Origin: Aspidiotus rigidus
Lineage: Eukaryota; Arthropoda; Insecta; Hemiptera; Diaspididae
Length of the DNA: 64,000 bases
Reading direction: 5' to 3'
Assembly (NCBI GenBank): GCA_035079385.1
Contig: JAVHKY010000009.1
Location: 1,488,001-1,552,000, forward strand
Part shown: positions 1 through 12,347 of the stretch, piece after piece
Numbering within the stretch: the first letter of the stretch is position 1
Layout of the letters: every line of letters starts with the position of its first letter
Position numbers and translations under genes: made by a program
Notes under the pieces: generated by a model
What the model was told of the DNA's origin: nothing
Database searches by the model: none
Seen by the model: only the letters and a program-made list of their open reading frames with translations

Positions 1-813
1 TTTGGCGATATTGGGGTTGATTTCACATATTTCGACCCTCCTGATTACAGATATGTGGATTGTCCTCAAAATCCCATCGCGAGAAGTGTCCCAAATTTCG
101 AATTAAAAATGTCCCCACTTTCCAATTTTTGTGGAAAATGGGTACAAAATTGCGATCTTCCTTCTCTAGACCAAATACATTGTTTAGGATTAGATTTTCA
201 AGATGATATTCGAGTAGTAGAGGTCAAATGTGACATTTTAATGTATATTTGAGCTCTCTGCATGGACGTGGAAGGAAACAGATGGTACCGCAAGCTGCAT
301 AGTTTTGAGGATATTTCAAGTTTTCTACGCATTTTTTGAATATTTTTATCTTTGTACAATATGTCAAAAATTTTGAAGCATTGAAAATTGCAGATACGAT
401 GACTAGAAACCTCAAACGATGGAGTTGTACGTCATTTCCGCTCCACCTTGGTTAGCATTTAAGGAGTTACGTATAGGTTTGTTTTTTTACAAAGAATATT
501 CGAAAAGTCTTCAGTTTTGAGATACATTTCAAAATTTTCATCATAATAACACGTCCTTAAAACAATGGTCTATTGTGGAAGTATAGTACTGTACTGATGC
601 GAGATCCTTTTGACCATTTTGCAAGGGGACGGATCTCGGGAGAAGTTATGGTGGTATAATTTGATTTTTTTGATAAAAAAAAGGATTGACCTCATTTTTT
701 TCGAATTCTGATTTCTTTTTTCTTCTAATTTAGATACAAAAGTAGATTCGAACTCATTTTTTCCTTCTAATCTAGGAAATTGACCTCTACGTTCATTCCT
801 AATTCTTAAAAAA
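1..813. other. Unassigned sequence left of exon A
   Basis: AT-rich sequence with no recognised gene, RNA or clear repeat end. The short open frames here show no family motif. It is presumably lola intron. Confidence 0.4.
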
Positions 814-846
814 GCTCACGCAGACGCGTAAGCACCACCGACTTTT
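814..846 (+). repeat. Hairpin module, copy 1 (upstream of exon A)
   Basis: The sequence GCTCACGCAGACGCGTAAGC forms an 8-bp stem with one mismatch and a 4-nt loop, followed by a CACCACCGACTTTTTC tail. Related hairpins with the same tail (ACGACTTTTC) occur at 16881, 33059 (inverted) and 41811. This copy is about 130 bp before the exon A acceptor. It is probably the end of a dispersed repeat; an effect on splicing is speculation. Confidence 0.5.
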
Positions 847-976
847 TCAATATGACTGATACATGACCAAACTCAATTTGAATTTATCCATACTTGAATA
901 ATTAAAAGTTTCAAAAGTAATTCTGATTGTGTTAGAAAACGTTTTGTTTCAAATTCCGAGGTATTAATTTTTTCAG

Positions 977-1257
977 AATCTGATTTTGATCAGCAAATGG
1001 ATTTGAATGGGAGAAGAGGTTACGAAGAGGAGTCCGACGAGCATTTATTCTTTTGTCCCAATGAATGTGGAAGAAAGTATCGTACTAGAGGTACCATGAA
1101 CCGACATCTGAAATACGAATGTGGAGTGCCGAAGCAGTTTAGATGTACCTTATGCGACAAACCGTTCACTCATAAAGAGTCATTAAAAACTCATTTAGGT
1201 GTTGTGCACTTAGTCATTATGTCGTCTAATCAATCTACTAAGCATAATGTGTTATGA
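977..1257 (+). CDS. lola: Exon A: alternative lola-type terminal exon (C2HC + C2H2 fingers)
   Basis: This is a terminal coding exon of a BTB/zinc-finger transcription factor. The acceptor is a pyrimidine-rich tract ending in TTTTTTCAG at 976. Two leftover bases precede the first full codon at 979, and 92 codons follow to a TGA at 1255-1257. Numbering from 979, finger 1 is C2HC (C26, C30, H43, C48, core CPNECGRKY). Finger 2 is C2H2 (C56, C59, H72, H77). An acidic linker of about 25 residues precedes them. The ATG at 997 is internal and need not be a start, because the frame stays open back to the acceptor. In lola, such exons give each isoform its DNA specificity while the BTB dimerisation domain comes from upstream constant exons that are not seen here. 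It is most like exon B. A canonical AATAAA lies at 1477. The exon call is strong; the gene name rests on family pattern. Confidence 0.88.
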
Positions 1258-1476
1258 TTAATTAGGTGACTTGAAAACATGATTTCATTATTATATTTGT
1301 ACTATAAAGGATACTCATAAGAAATGAAATTTCTTCTTTTCTTTTCGAAATATAGACCGCCTTACGAGAAAATAACTTAAATGCTGAGAATCGTTTCGAG
1401 GAAATGTACGTAATTTTTCATTCCTTCTTTTCTTGAAGCTTAACTAACAAATGATCGTCTTACGTTGATAGAAATT

Positions 1477-1482
1477 AATAAA
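1477..1482 (+). promoter_or_regulatory. Candidate poly(A) signal of exon A
   Basis: AATAAA, 220 bp after the exon A stop, in AT-rich sequence. It is the first canonical hexamer downstream. Function is inferred from position only. Confidence 0.45.
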
Positions 1483-1760
1483 AAATTACATTCGAATAAT
1501 CTCAATACAATTTTAAACAAAGTTTCAACTATACTAAAAATTAGGTTGCAAACTTTGCAATGCTAGGGAAATTTCAAGCTTCGCGGTCCCGCGGAAAACA
1601 GCTTGTCTTATTTTTATTTTCCTATGTTTAAGTGAGTAGACGTATCAGGTCTCTAAGAAGTACGAAATCGAGTGAAATTGTTTTGGGAATTTTTGGTGAA
1701 AGAAAAACGCGAGGCTTTAAGAAAACAAGTTTGTCCTTCAGGAATCACTATTTACAGTAC

Positions 1761-3009
1761 AAGTGGCGTAAGTTGTAGTCTTTTCATGACGAGAACATAC
1801 ACATACACGTACGTTTGCGAAACGAGCGAAGTGAGTGAAGTAATGCAATGCAATGTAATGCAATGCATACGTATAGTACGAGGTGTATGACTTACGCACA
1901 GATACCTAGATATCAGAATCGTCAAAGTATTTGTGAGCGTCGCAGGCGCAAGCGTTACGTGAGAGCGGTACAGGGTACGTTACTGTTTAACACGCGTCTT
2001 ATGGCAGGTATATTTTAAATAATTTAAAATTGCCAAATACTTTTCGTTACCGATTAAGAATGTTATTAAAAAATTTATGTGAAAATTTCAGCCTAATAGA
2101 ATCAATTTTCGTTCAGTTATTCAAGTTCAAAGTTGTACAGGATCTTATGGGAATTCCGTTTTCTGCCCGCACTCAGGCAAATGCTTATGCAACCGCGTAT
2201 CACAAAAATTTGAGTCTGATATCTAGGACTTCGTACGAGTATTATTTTATGTATCTATGCCATGCCACGCTACGCTACGCTGCACAAGGCTTTATAACAG
2301 AAATACCGTACATCGGAGGTATACATTTTTACGTATGAGCAGAATATGTTTCACGTGTTTACATCACTCTGATCTTTTGAGTGTGAGTAGTAATGGAGGG
2401 ACAGAAATCGCCAGAGATAATAGTTTTTTGTAGTTTGCGTGGGGTCTTGACGAAGCTCGTTGCGTTCGCGTCGCAGTTTTTTTCATGCATTTCATTTTGT
2501 ATATTATTAGGTATAAAGGATAGGTAACTGAGTTGTACAAAATCACCGCCCAGCAGAACTACGACGTCTATCTCTTTCCTACTATTCGTACTCAAAGTTC
2601 TGGTCTTTTCAGGACGGTTAGCCGTGGTGAAAAGTCTATTGTGACGATATTTTAGTCTTTTTACAACGGGTTCGTGCTCACGCGGAGAAGCGCTACCATG
2701 TCACTGAAAATAACTTCAAGAAAACATGAAATATGTGTTCTTACGATGCGTACAAGATTTCACGATGGACTTTTCATCGCGGCGGACCGTAGTGAGAGAG
2801 AGGACCAGTTTGTATTTTAAAGTCTTGAACAGTACGTTACGTAGGTGAATCATATTTAATTAATGAAATTGTGCAATCGACGTTGCGTGTCATCTTGATA
2901 TGAATCAAGAAATTATAGACACGCGTAACTTGAACGTACATTGCTTCACTGGCTTCGCTCCTTTCGCAAACGTATGTACTCGTTATGAAAAGACTCACGT
3001 ACGCCATTT
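1761..3009. repeat. Inverted-repeat element, arms 1761-1850 and 2938-3009
   Basis: The left arm (with CTTTTCATGACGAG and GTTTGCGAAACGAGCG) is matched in reverse complement on the right (CGTTATGAAAAG, CTCCTTTCGCAAAC). About 1.1 kb separates the arms and includes short tandem words such as TGCAATGCAATG. This is a decayed fold-back or TIR transposon. No transposase was recognised. Confidence 0.55.
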
Positions 3010-5314
3010 ATTCTGTGAATAGCCATTTTAGTGTCGAACAATTTTTTTAACGGAGAACCCGCTCTCTCTTTTTTCGAGGAATATTCTGAAATAATTCGTT
3101 CGACTTGGATGACAACCAAAGTCAAGTTAGATTATGGGGACATGGAGGAAATTTCGATTCTTGAGCTATACGTATATGTATATGATGATGAAACGAGCGC
3201 GAGTCCGTCCGACTTTGGACAAGGGGGACTTGGAAATTTTCAACTCTCAAACTATTCAACTTTCAAGACGTCATCATTTTCTGAAAGATGTGCAGAGACT
3301 TGAAACATGTTAACTTGGGGATGACGTCACCACTATCTTACAACATGCGATAAATATTTCATTGTATGTACTGAAGTATACCTCTCACGGCAATTCTCTT
3401 TACTTCAACACCCGCATACATCGTAAGTACGTTTTTGCGAAACTAATTTCTGTGACGTAGGTGGTGCTTTTTAGTGACAGTGCGAAACAGTAGTGTAAAA
3501 GCCGACGATGGTATCACGACAATGGTGTAAGTTCCTAACCACACGGTAGTATTTTTACGCATAGATACGTATCATCTTTACATGCAAAAGTGTATAATAA
3601 AATATCGTATTACGCACGGGAGCCAGAGTTGATTGAACGATTATTAAAACTTGCGCGATTTATTTGACTCGCTTTCCGGTTTGTTTCCGTGAACTATAAT
3701 CGCACACGTATGGATGAATGTCCATTTCACATCCTTATAAGACAGAAAATACTATTGTTTTTGTTTACTCAGTTTATTAAATCGTACTCGTACATAGCCT
3801 GCATAAAAATTACTGCGTATACTAAGAGAAAAATTCAGTAACCATTCTCAAATGTTCAGGAAGAGACAATAGTTTGGTATTGATTATACCTAACTCAATA
3901 TCTTTAATCGTAATCAGTGCACTGATCGTAATGCAAACGAGTTAGGTGATCAGGATCGAATCATTGTCTTGTTCTGAAAATCCGGGAAAGGTTACCGAAC
4001 TTTTCTCTCCTCGTACACGTGTGTTCAGTGTATACCTTTGTTGTGCACGTGTCGAAGTTACATAGAATGGACTTATGTACTGTGATTGCGATCTAATGAT
4101 TAGAATAAGTATCGTAGTTTACAAAGTTAATCGACTGCCACGCGAGTAGGCGATAGTGCAATGCAATCATTTCATTATTCGCGAAGGCTTGGGATTATCA
4201 GAAAATTCTTATCGATTCAAACTCAGCAGTGACGTAAACAAAGGATTTTGAAAAATTTGTGGCTTAAGAATTGGGTCACCAGTGACTTGAAAATTTTTCC
4301 ACGGATAAGGAACTGGTTAATTGACTAATCGGGGAATTTTTGAATTGTGAGTTATATTTTTCGGAAGGAGACTTATAAAATTCTCGACTCGAAAGCCAGT
4401 GAGGCGGTGGTTGAGAGAAAGTAGACTTGAAAGTGTTTCGAACTTCAAAGAATATTGAGTCGCGAATTATGATGATGTAGAAAAAGAAGTAAATCACATC
4501 TTGATTGCAGTGCTACACTTGCATCCATAAAATGTTGGTTTTAAAAGAAATTTTAGTATAATACCATCTAGATCGAGAATTCCCTGTACTGCGATCTATA
4601 ATTTTTCCTGTGAAACCTTTGACTTGTATTCTGTCGGCGGATTCTTAGTACATGCTTCCGCACTGATGTAAAATCTCCTAAGTCTCCGGTATCATCGTAT
4701 TTCCCTTTTGAGACCTGCGGATAGATGTTCGTGATCAAAGTCTTTGATTGTAATTTTTCGGTTACCTGCTTTCGTAGGTAGGAAAAAATTACACATAAGG
4801 CTTTCCGCACAGTTTTCATTTACATGAAACAAGAAGTTTCGAACTCATCGAGTCCTTCTTTACAAACCCAGTAAATGAAAAGATGACCAAAGATGAATGA
4901 TGACTAAGAGGGGAAAAAAAATAAATAATAAATAGATAACAGATTGAAACTATGCCTCGAGCACGGTTATTACCGGGGCGTTATTCGCGTCCGGCCCCAA
5001 AAGAGTCGCCCTCTACATTATTTTGCTATAGCGGCCATTTGTGGAAACTGGACAAAAAGATGAGTTTCAGATGATTGGTGAAATTTTTATTTTTATGAGT
5101 TTCATACCATTCTACTAGTCAAGAGAGTCAAAAAAGGTCATATAAGTGGTACTTCTTTTTCAGTATGTACAGAGATATAGCTAGTTGAAATAACATACGC
5201 TCTTATGTAAATTTTCATGTGATCACCTTTTTGTCCACAACACTAGCGTGTCTACAGTAGTGGCCTGATGCGAATGTATGTGTAGGCGTGAAAACCTTCC
5301 GATCGTCTTTAAAA
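3010..5314. other. Repeat-derived but unassigned interval
   Basis: No gene recognised. Sequence at 3050-3300 (GAACCCGCTCTC, GAGCGCGAGTCCGTCC, GGGGGACTTGG) recurs in altered form at 46730-46900, so part of this interval is a dispersed repeat. At 5030-5260 the words GACAAAAAGATGAG and CACCTTTTTGTCCAC suggest another degraded inverted pair. The rest is featureless. Confidence 0.4.
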
Positions 5315-6222
5315 TCTAATATATAAAGCGGAAAGTTTGTCTGCCTGTCTGTCTAACTGTCTGTCCTTTTATAACTCGAGAACCGCTGTACCTATCGACT
5401 TGAAATTTTCACCACATATTCGTATTATTCCAGAGTATAAATTTTAAGCCATAAATGAAAATTTTAGCTCCCATAGAAATAAAGTTCTTATTGAAAATTG
5501 TGTGCCCTCGCTGTACGTGTCACTTGACGCGATTCGATTGACCAAAGTAGGGTAACTACACGCAACTGTCTACTGTATTTCTCTCCTACCCTCACATCCT
5601 GTATTCTTAAGAACCGGATTTTGGTGCTACCTTCTAAATTGCAGCACGTTGGAGGTGTGTTCTTTTTATTTTCTTAACATTACTGGAAGTAGGGAAATCT
5701 TAGAATGTTTGTCTCACTGTCTGTAGAAACGCGAGTGTGACAACGATGATATGTTTGTATGCCTGTTATTTGAACGCTTTTACCTATTGACGTGCAGTAT
5801 TTTTTGAAAGTCTTATTTTTACTCGGGTAAAGTTCTAGATAACTTTCACTGTTCTGACGCCTTCTGGATGGAATAATGAGCGAAAAACTAAATGGTAAAA
5901 AACGATAGATTCCGACGTAGTAAAACTGCTACGTTGTTCCAAATGTTTAAACGCGTTAAGCCTCACAGTTCTAAAAATTCAATAATTGTATACCTGACAC
6001 GAATTTTACTCATTTATATGAAAAATTGGGGGGGGGAGAGAGAGAGAGAGAGAGAGAGACTGTCTATCCATTTCCTTAATCACTGCGACTGATAAAATAT
6101 TGAATTACTCAGTTTTTTGCTGCAATACAGCCTTTACCTGTCATGTTAGCTCTTACCATTGAAATCCAAATATTTACAAAACACAGATATTTACTCGACA
6201 CACAGCTGGCAGTTGCCGCTAG
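5315..6222 (+). mobile_element. Non-autonomous Helitron-like element (decayed 3' hairpin)
   Basis: The element starts A|TCTAATATATAAAGCGG with CTGTCTGTCTAACTGTCTG just inside, the same 5' layout as the Helitron at 31381. It ends CCG-CTAG|T at 6219-6222, and the last 50 bases (ACACAGATATTTACTCGACA then CACACAGCTGGC) match the 3' end of that element. The GC-rich hairpin present there is lost here. A and T flank the ends as expected for Helitron insertion between A and T. A G-run followed by (GA)n lies at 6028-6059. No Rep/helicase coding is present. Confidence 0.6.
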
Positions 6223-6890
6223 TAAAGACATAATTTCAACCACCTCCCTTGTTTTCCGTTGTTCACAGTCACTTTTGTACACGATGACAGTGCAGTCTTC
6301 AAAATTAAAAATATGGCTCTCGTTTTTAGCATAGCAAGCTAAAACAGTCTCATCTTTGAGCTTTTTCTGATCGTAGGTGTGTTGATAGATCCTTTTCTGT
6401 AGGAGTTGAAGAGTCTCTCACTCTCTCCCAGGTTCACTTGGGAGCGGACACCCGGAACATGGAATACAGTAGACAACATCGGATCTTTTTTTGATGGGGC
6501 TGGGATCTTAGCTTTCGAGAAAAGGTTCTGATTTTGAAAGTACCTGCCTTCGCCTAATTATTTGGTTCGCGAATCGCACATTGTTCTATCATAGCAATTC
6601 CATTGTCATGTATCAGTATTATCTTCTGTACATAATGTAACACGTCGATTTTAACACGGCGTATTGAAATCATCTTCTCTAGATCTTTGATCGTTTTTTT
6701 TATTTTGATGATTTAGCGTCGATAAAAAACCTGGCCTTTATCCCGCTAAAGTGAAGTCTCCGCACCGAAATGAATAATTATCACGGTATGTAAATCCTGA
6801 AAAATCAATGGAATAAATACAATATAACACAACCTATAATAAATTGTTGAAATTGATGTACGCATAATTTGTTACGATATTTGTTTTCAG
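6223..6890. other. Unassigned intron-like sequence upstream of exon B
   Basis: No gene or clear repeat end recognised in this stretch, which leads into the acceptor of exon B. Confidence 0.4.
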
Positions 6891-7147
6891 TATTGGGTTC
6901 TCATTCTCAATGCAGTTCGAACGACGATAAAGATTTTGGTAAACAAGTATGGTATTGCTCCAACGGATGCGGACGAAAGTACCAAACAAGAGGCACTCTT
7001 AACAGACACCTCAAATACGAATGCGGCGTTCCTAAACAGTTTCAGTGTCACATTTGTCGCAAACGTTTCAGTCAAAAAGAAAATTTAAAATCACACGGTG
7101 TCGGCGTTCACGGCTTAGTTTTTGCACTATTGTCTAAGCCATTATAG
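6891..7147 (+). CDS. lola: Exon B: alternative lola-type terminal exon (C2HC + C2H2 fingers)
   Basis: The acceptor TTGTTTTCAG ends at 6890. Two leftover bases are followed by 84 codons from 6893, ending with TAG at 7145-7147. Finger 1 is C2HC (C22, C26, H39, C44, core CSNGCGRKY). Finger 2 is C2H2 (C52, C55, H68, H73). The linker before the fingers is short and rich in Ser, Asp and Asn. The stretch from the TRGT motif through NRHLKYECGVPKQF is nearly the same as in exon A, so A and B look like products of one exon duplication. An in-frame ATG at 6869 lies upstream of the acceptor and is probably chance readthrough of intron. The nearest canonical poly(A) signal seen is AATAAA at 7380, about 230 bp after the stop. 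Role as for exon A: isoform-specific DNA-binding end. Confidence 0.88.
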
Positions 7148-7911
7148 TCACATCATTGGATCTACTGGTCAGTGTTTCAATGCATCGGAAGGGTTGTTTT
7201 TGGTGTATAGATATTTTTTTGAATCGGATGGTGTTATTCTTTAATAATTTACTCGCTCGTAATAGCTTTCAACCCTCATCTGGTGTTTCTACAACCAGCG
7301 TTTTCCTCGTTTAACGCGTCGTGACAAAAAGGAAATTGAATTGATTTTTCTGGATATTTGAATATTATGTTGAATAGCAAATAAATTACCAAATTTATTC
7401 ATTTTTCTCCGCGAAAATATTGGCTACTCGTTCCTAGAGCAAAGCTAAGTCTGTTCCCTCCGCGGACTCAGCTTGAAGAAATATTAAATAGAAGAGCTCT
7501 TACTTCGGATCGTTAGGTACCTTGATTTTAAATGAATTGTGCCCGTAACGTGAAAAACATCCAATTTGAACATTATGGGAATTATTGTCTATAATTTTTT
7601 AGGTGATCAGAGGAAAAGAAAAAACAGAATGATAATTTAATTACTCAGTGCCGTAAGTGGATGAACATTTGACTAACTACTGTGTATTTATTCGATACTG
7701 TTCAACACATTACGTAGGTCATTTCAGGGCCTCCGACTTTTTCTCTCTCTAGGGGCCCGGATTCAGGTTAGGTCGGGTTTAAAATTATCATCTTAAACAT
7801 GAATTACAAAAAAAAAAAAAAAGAAAGAGAAAAAAAACAAAACGAGTAACGCATTTTTCCCTCCAGGACTGGATTGGCCCTCAGCGGCCTGGGTTATTCA
7901 TTATTTATAAA
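7148..7911. other. 3' flank of exon B
   Basis: Includes a candidate poly(A) signal AATAAA at 7380 and an A-rich run near 7809-7840. No other feature recognised. Confidence 0.4.
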
Positions 7912-8230
7912 CTAGCCGCTTGCGGCGCGCCTCCGGCGCGCCTGGCGGCTAGGCCTGCGGCGCCCGGCAGACTCGCGCTGCGCGCTCGTGGCGACGGGCT
8001 CGCGCTTCGCGCTCGCTGTTTTGTATCGCGCTGCGCGCTGCATGACAGACTCGCGCTTCGCGCTCGCGATTTTGGGATCACGGGCTCGCGCTTCGCGCTC
8101 GTTATTCTAAACTTACGGCGCTTGACAGCCTCGCTCTATGCGCTCGCGGTTTTGTAGTGATGGCCGATTTGTGGTAACAGACTGGCGCTTTGCGCTCGCT
8201 GATTTGGGACGACGGTCTACATAACAGAGC
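7912..8230 (-). mobile_element. Helitron-like 3' end with hairpin minisatellite
   Basis: CTAG at 7912-7915 is preceded by A; read on the minus strand this is hairpin, short spacer, CTAG|T, the classic Helitron 3' terminus. The hairpin GGCGCGCCTCCGGCGCGCC lies at 7923-7941. From about 7966 to 8210 runs a degenerate tandem array whose unit holds the self-complementary word CGCGCTTCGCGCTCG. The element extends rightward; its 5' end was not found. The GC content is far above the surroundings. Confidence 0.6.
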
Positions 8231-8573
8231 GAACTTTCATTCCCACTTTTCATAGTTTTCACGTCGTATAGGTACACAATACACACACACAGTTCAGAAC
8301 TAAGCCATCACAGCGCCAGGCGCTGGCATATCATTCTGTCCTACTCCTACTAAGTCCTTAACTCCTACATCTGTCTCAGTCCTTAATCTGTCAACAGCAA
8401 AACTTGGGTTTCTCCTATTCAATAACAATAATATAATTATTCTTTTTCAGAAATTCTCCAAGACCCCACCAAATCTCATTATGGCCATATTTTAATACCA
8501 ATGAAATTTTCTTCATTAGATATCTACCGGTATCAAATAATTTGATTGATGAATACCTAGAATAGAGCAGATA

Positions 8574-9540
8574 TCATTTCAAGCGGTTCTGCATTCATAA
8601 TTTAAACTACAATTCTATCTAACTGCGTATATTTGCCATGGGTGTTCCTTGAAATCTTGAATCCAGTGAAGTCGAGAATTGATGCTATTTTATTTTTCAT
8701 CTATCAGTATTGCATAATTCGAATTGATAAATAAATTAGATCAGATATCATTTCATGCGATCGAAGATCACGTTCTGTATTTATAATTCGAACCACAATT
8801 CTATTTATGCAATGGGTCAAAAACACATCGAACTACTCCCTACCTCTTTTTAAACTCTTTCTCCCATTAATGAGTAATGGTCCACTCGCGCTTGTCAGTC
8901 TTTTCATCCGATCGACTTCACTCACGAAGAAAACAGAAAACCAGGGAAATATTTTGGATTGGTATTCTCATGAAATCTCGAGTTCAACTTTTGGCTACCT
9001 AGGCCTAATTCTACTTTGTTCCAAATTTCATAATTCACGAAAAACCGAAGGTAGATGTCATCAAGCGAATCAATAATACCCAATAAAATATCTACATCTT
9101 CCGATATTATGGAACAATTTTCAGTTGCGTTTCGTTATTACCTACTTCTGAAATAAATCTCATCGTTTCTTAATTCAGTTCTCTTTCAATTTCGAACAGT
9201 ATCGCACTGAAACAGCAGAGTGATAATAGGAAACAGAGGATGATGATATAATAGATCACGTTCTGTATTCATAATTCGAACCACGATTCTATTTATGCAA
9301 TCGATCAAAAACACACCCAACTACTTTCTATTTCTCCGATCGACTTTCCTCACAAAACAAAACAGAAAACCAGGACAATACCCATTCTCAGGAAATCTTG
9401 AGTTGAACTCTTGGCTAGTTCTACTTTGTTCCGAATTTCATGATTCACCAAAGGCCGAAGCTAGATGCGATCATGAATAAATAATACGCACTAAAATATC
9501 TACGTCGTCTGATATTATCAGACAATTTGGAATTTTGTTT
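8574..9540. repeat. Diverged direct duplication, period about 490 bp
   Basis: A block beginning GATCACGTTCTGTATT at about 8766 recurs at about 9255, followed in both by ATAATTCGAACCAC, TATTTATGCAAT and ACAGAAAACCAGG. A weaker third copy begins near 8590. Short open frames in these blocks are parallel and not genes. This may be the interior of the Helitron-like element to its left. Confidence 0.55.
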
Positions 9541-9985
9541 CGTTATTTCGTTATTATTTCTGAATAATAATATAATTTCTGAAATAAATCTCATCCTTTG
9601 GTTTCTCAGTTCAGTCGCGTGTTCTCTTCCAACTTCCGATTTCCAACTAAAACAGCCGAGTGATAATAATGACAGAATGATGATGATAATAAAACTTTTC
9701 TAGACCAATAAGAATAAAGCATCAACTACGGCGATGGCCGACTGACAGCACCCTTGATGTTCCTACGTTACAGTTTACTGATTACACCGACCGACCGACC
9801 GACGTATACGCAATGTTTACAAAGTGTGCTTTATTATATAGGATGAGTACATGCAATCTCATTACTTCACTAAACCTCGATTAGGTAATATTGAATACAT
9901 TTCCGTCGAATACTATCAATTGCTATGAGCAAGATGTATCATTAAGAGAGGGAAGTATTGAGAAACAACAAAAAAAAGAACAACT
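9541..9985. other. Unassigned, with (CGAC)n
   Basis: A short GACC/CGAC microsatellite lies at about 9787-9803. Nothing else recognised. Confidence 0.4.
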
Positions 9986-10076
9986 TTTTGCTCCTCGCGG
10001 AGCTTGAACCGGAGACTTTCTGCGTAGAAGGCGGTCGCCGAAAAACCATGAGCCACCAGGTACAATATGGTACATC
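9986..10076 (-). mobile_element. tRNA-derived SINE head, minus strand
   Basis: On the minus strand a box A-like word TGGCTCATGGT (10045-10055) is followed about 34 bp later by a box B-like word GGTTCAAGCTC (10000-10010), with an A-rich stretch on the plus strand at 9960-9980. Base pairing of a full tRNA cloverleaf is not convincing, so I call it a SINE head and not a tRNA gene. Confidence 0.45.
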
Positions 10077-10616
10077 AATCAGGACTGACCAACCAGAAAA
10101 AATCTCGCAACTTGTGCAGACTTTTTCATTACTTACGTTCCAACTGAAATGAATAAAAAACTAATTTCATGAGAGCTAGTCGACCTTCAGAGAAAGTCAA
10201 ACTTTTTCTATTTTCCATCGATCGTTGGAGAATCGGAGATTTTCAAGACTCATTTTTCTCATAAATCTTTTTCTTTTCTTTTTATCCCAAGAACTTACAA
10301 ATATATAGCCCACCAGCAACATTTTTTACCGACTTTTCTTGTTTTTGTTTTACGATTTTGAGATTTATATAGGTATATGTGCAAAATTTGTGGCCGCGAG
10401 ATTTCAGAAACTACAACAGATTTTTTTTATCAAACTTTGGAATCTATGATTATTCTCTGTTGTTGAAAAGGGTTCTTGATTTCTTTATCATTCACGTGGA
10501 AATACATGCAGGCTCCAGGAAGAATAGGATAGTAGGCTAACATATAGCAGCATAATCGAAAGCCAATATCCTTTGCTTACCAATCAATTTCTGCTACATA
10601 CAATTTGTCAAAACGA
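10077..10616. other. Unassigned spacer
   Basis: AT-rich sequence with no recognised gene; it ends at the presumed 3' tail of the LINE to its right. Confidence 0.35.
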
Positions 10617-11845
10617 TATTGTTATTATTATTTTTCCCATATTCAGAGACCCGTGTCTCGTATGCTCATAATGGAGGGATACATTCACCCTAGTCCATTA
10701 CGGTTGTGTCTCTTACTCGCCTATTACTCGTCGCACGATGCCAGTTGTGTGTATTATTGCCGCCTTCTGCATGTTTTGTAGTTCATTCCAGCAGTCTCCA
10801 ATTTCCTCAGCGTTCCTCACCATCGTCTTTTGCATATTATGTCCCGTTGTCGATAGGATGACGGGCAAGATTTTTGTTTTTGCCTTCCATTGGTATTCCA
10901 TCTCCTTCGTCAACCTGACTCATTTTGTACTGTTCTCCAGGTGTTATTGTTATTTGTAGACATAAATGGTATCCTTTGCAGACTAAACATCCGCGAAAAA
11001 TCGCAGATTTGCGAAGTGGAATACCGTTAATTGTACTGGCTCGCAGTGGCGAATCGACAATTCCCAGAATGTGCAAGTTTATTCACTTTTGACCTAGTCG
11101 TGGCGCGCTTGACAGAAACAAGCGTCACAATGGCCATCATGAACCCTCGGTCTTCGGGTACAATAATCAATATTTATCTTTAAGCCACTTCAGTGACGCC
11201 TCTTTGCGAATTTCATCTTTATTTACTTCAGCGTGGTATCTTCCATGCATGGTTTTATTCTTCCACTGCCTCTCCTGCTCATCCAGGTATTGTGATGTAC
11301 TCATCCGGCCTCCTTCATCATAGTTTTCTTGTAATTGCAGCCCCTCAGCCCTCTGTCTGCATTTATTACTGCTTCGTGTAGCGCTGTTTGTGATTTTTGT
11401 TTCTGGAAGTATTTTTGTATCTTCTTTACCTGATTTTCGTGTGGTTGTGCTAAACTTACCTGTTTTCGTCGCTCAATAGCCGCGTTTGAGTGCAGTAGCC
11501 TGCATCTTGTCATTGTTGTCTGTACCTTTTGCTGCGTTTCCTCCAATTCACTTTCTGACCAATTGAGTATACCAAAGGAGTACATTAAAATAGGTACGGC
11601 ACGGATGCTTATTGCCTTAACAATGTTCTTACTATTGAGTTCTGTATTGATGACAATTTCTTCCTAATTTCTTCCTTCATTATCCAATGTTCCGTTCTTC
11701 CTTGTTCAGTACCGAGGTATGTATATGTTTCTCCTATCGTCATCTCTTGTATTTCTTCCTCCCATGGTTCTCTCTCTTCTTAATCTTCAGCGCGGGATAT
11801 ACCATTCGCGTCTACTTTCAGTCTTCTGCACTTATCAAGACCAAA

Positions 11846-12347
11846 TAATAATAATAATAATAACAGCCTCACTTACGCCAATTTTGGCCAACGGCCTCGC
11901 ACCACAATCTATGAATTTCTGTGGTGCGGTGTATTAGGACTACGCTTCCCACAGTGCCCTAGTCCGGCTTGGGAAGGTGACGAAATGCTGCGTTATTATT
12001 ACACACTCTTTATCTTATTATTTATTTACCTCGCATGTGCGTGAGATAGTGGTTGCTGGTTTAGCCGGTTAACCGCGTCTTCACGACGCTGAACCAGATC
12101 CACAGCTTCCCGTCTATCGCACAGGCCTGTTCCAGCGTTTAGATACCGCCGGTTATCCCCGCTTCTAGATTATCTGACTCGTTGCTGATACAGGTTGATC
12201 GGCTCAGTGACGTTAACAGATAGCACGATGTTGGAAGTGATTGTTCGAGAAATAACCTGCTACTGTTAACGCTCGCTCGAAGCTGGTATCGAACCGCGGA
12301 CCTTTAGGTTACAAGGCCGTGTTCGTACCGCTCCGCCACTGAGCCAC
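11846..12347 (-). mobile_element. tRNA-derived SINE inserted in the LINE
   Basis: The 15-bp word CTTATCAAGACCAAA flanks the insert exactly (11831-11845 and 12348-12362), a clean target-site duplication. On the minus strand the element opens with box A TGGCTCAGTGG (12336-12346) and box B GGTTCGATACC (12285-12295) spaced as in a tRNA promoter. It ends in a (TTA)n-type tail at 11846-11862. Length is 502 bp. It was probably mobilised by a LINE in trans. Confidence 0.85.
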
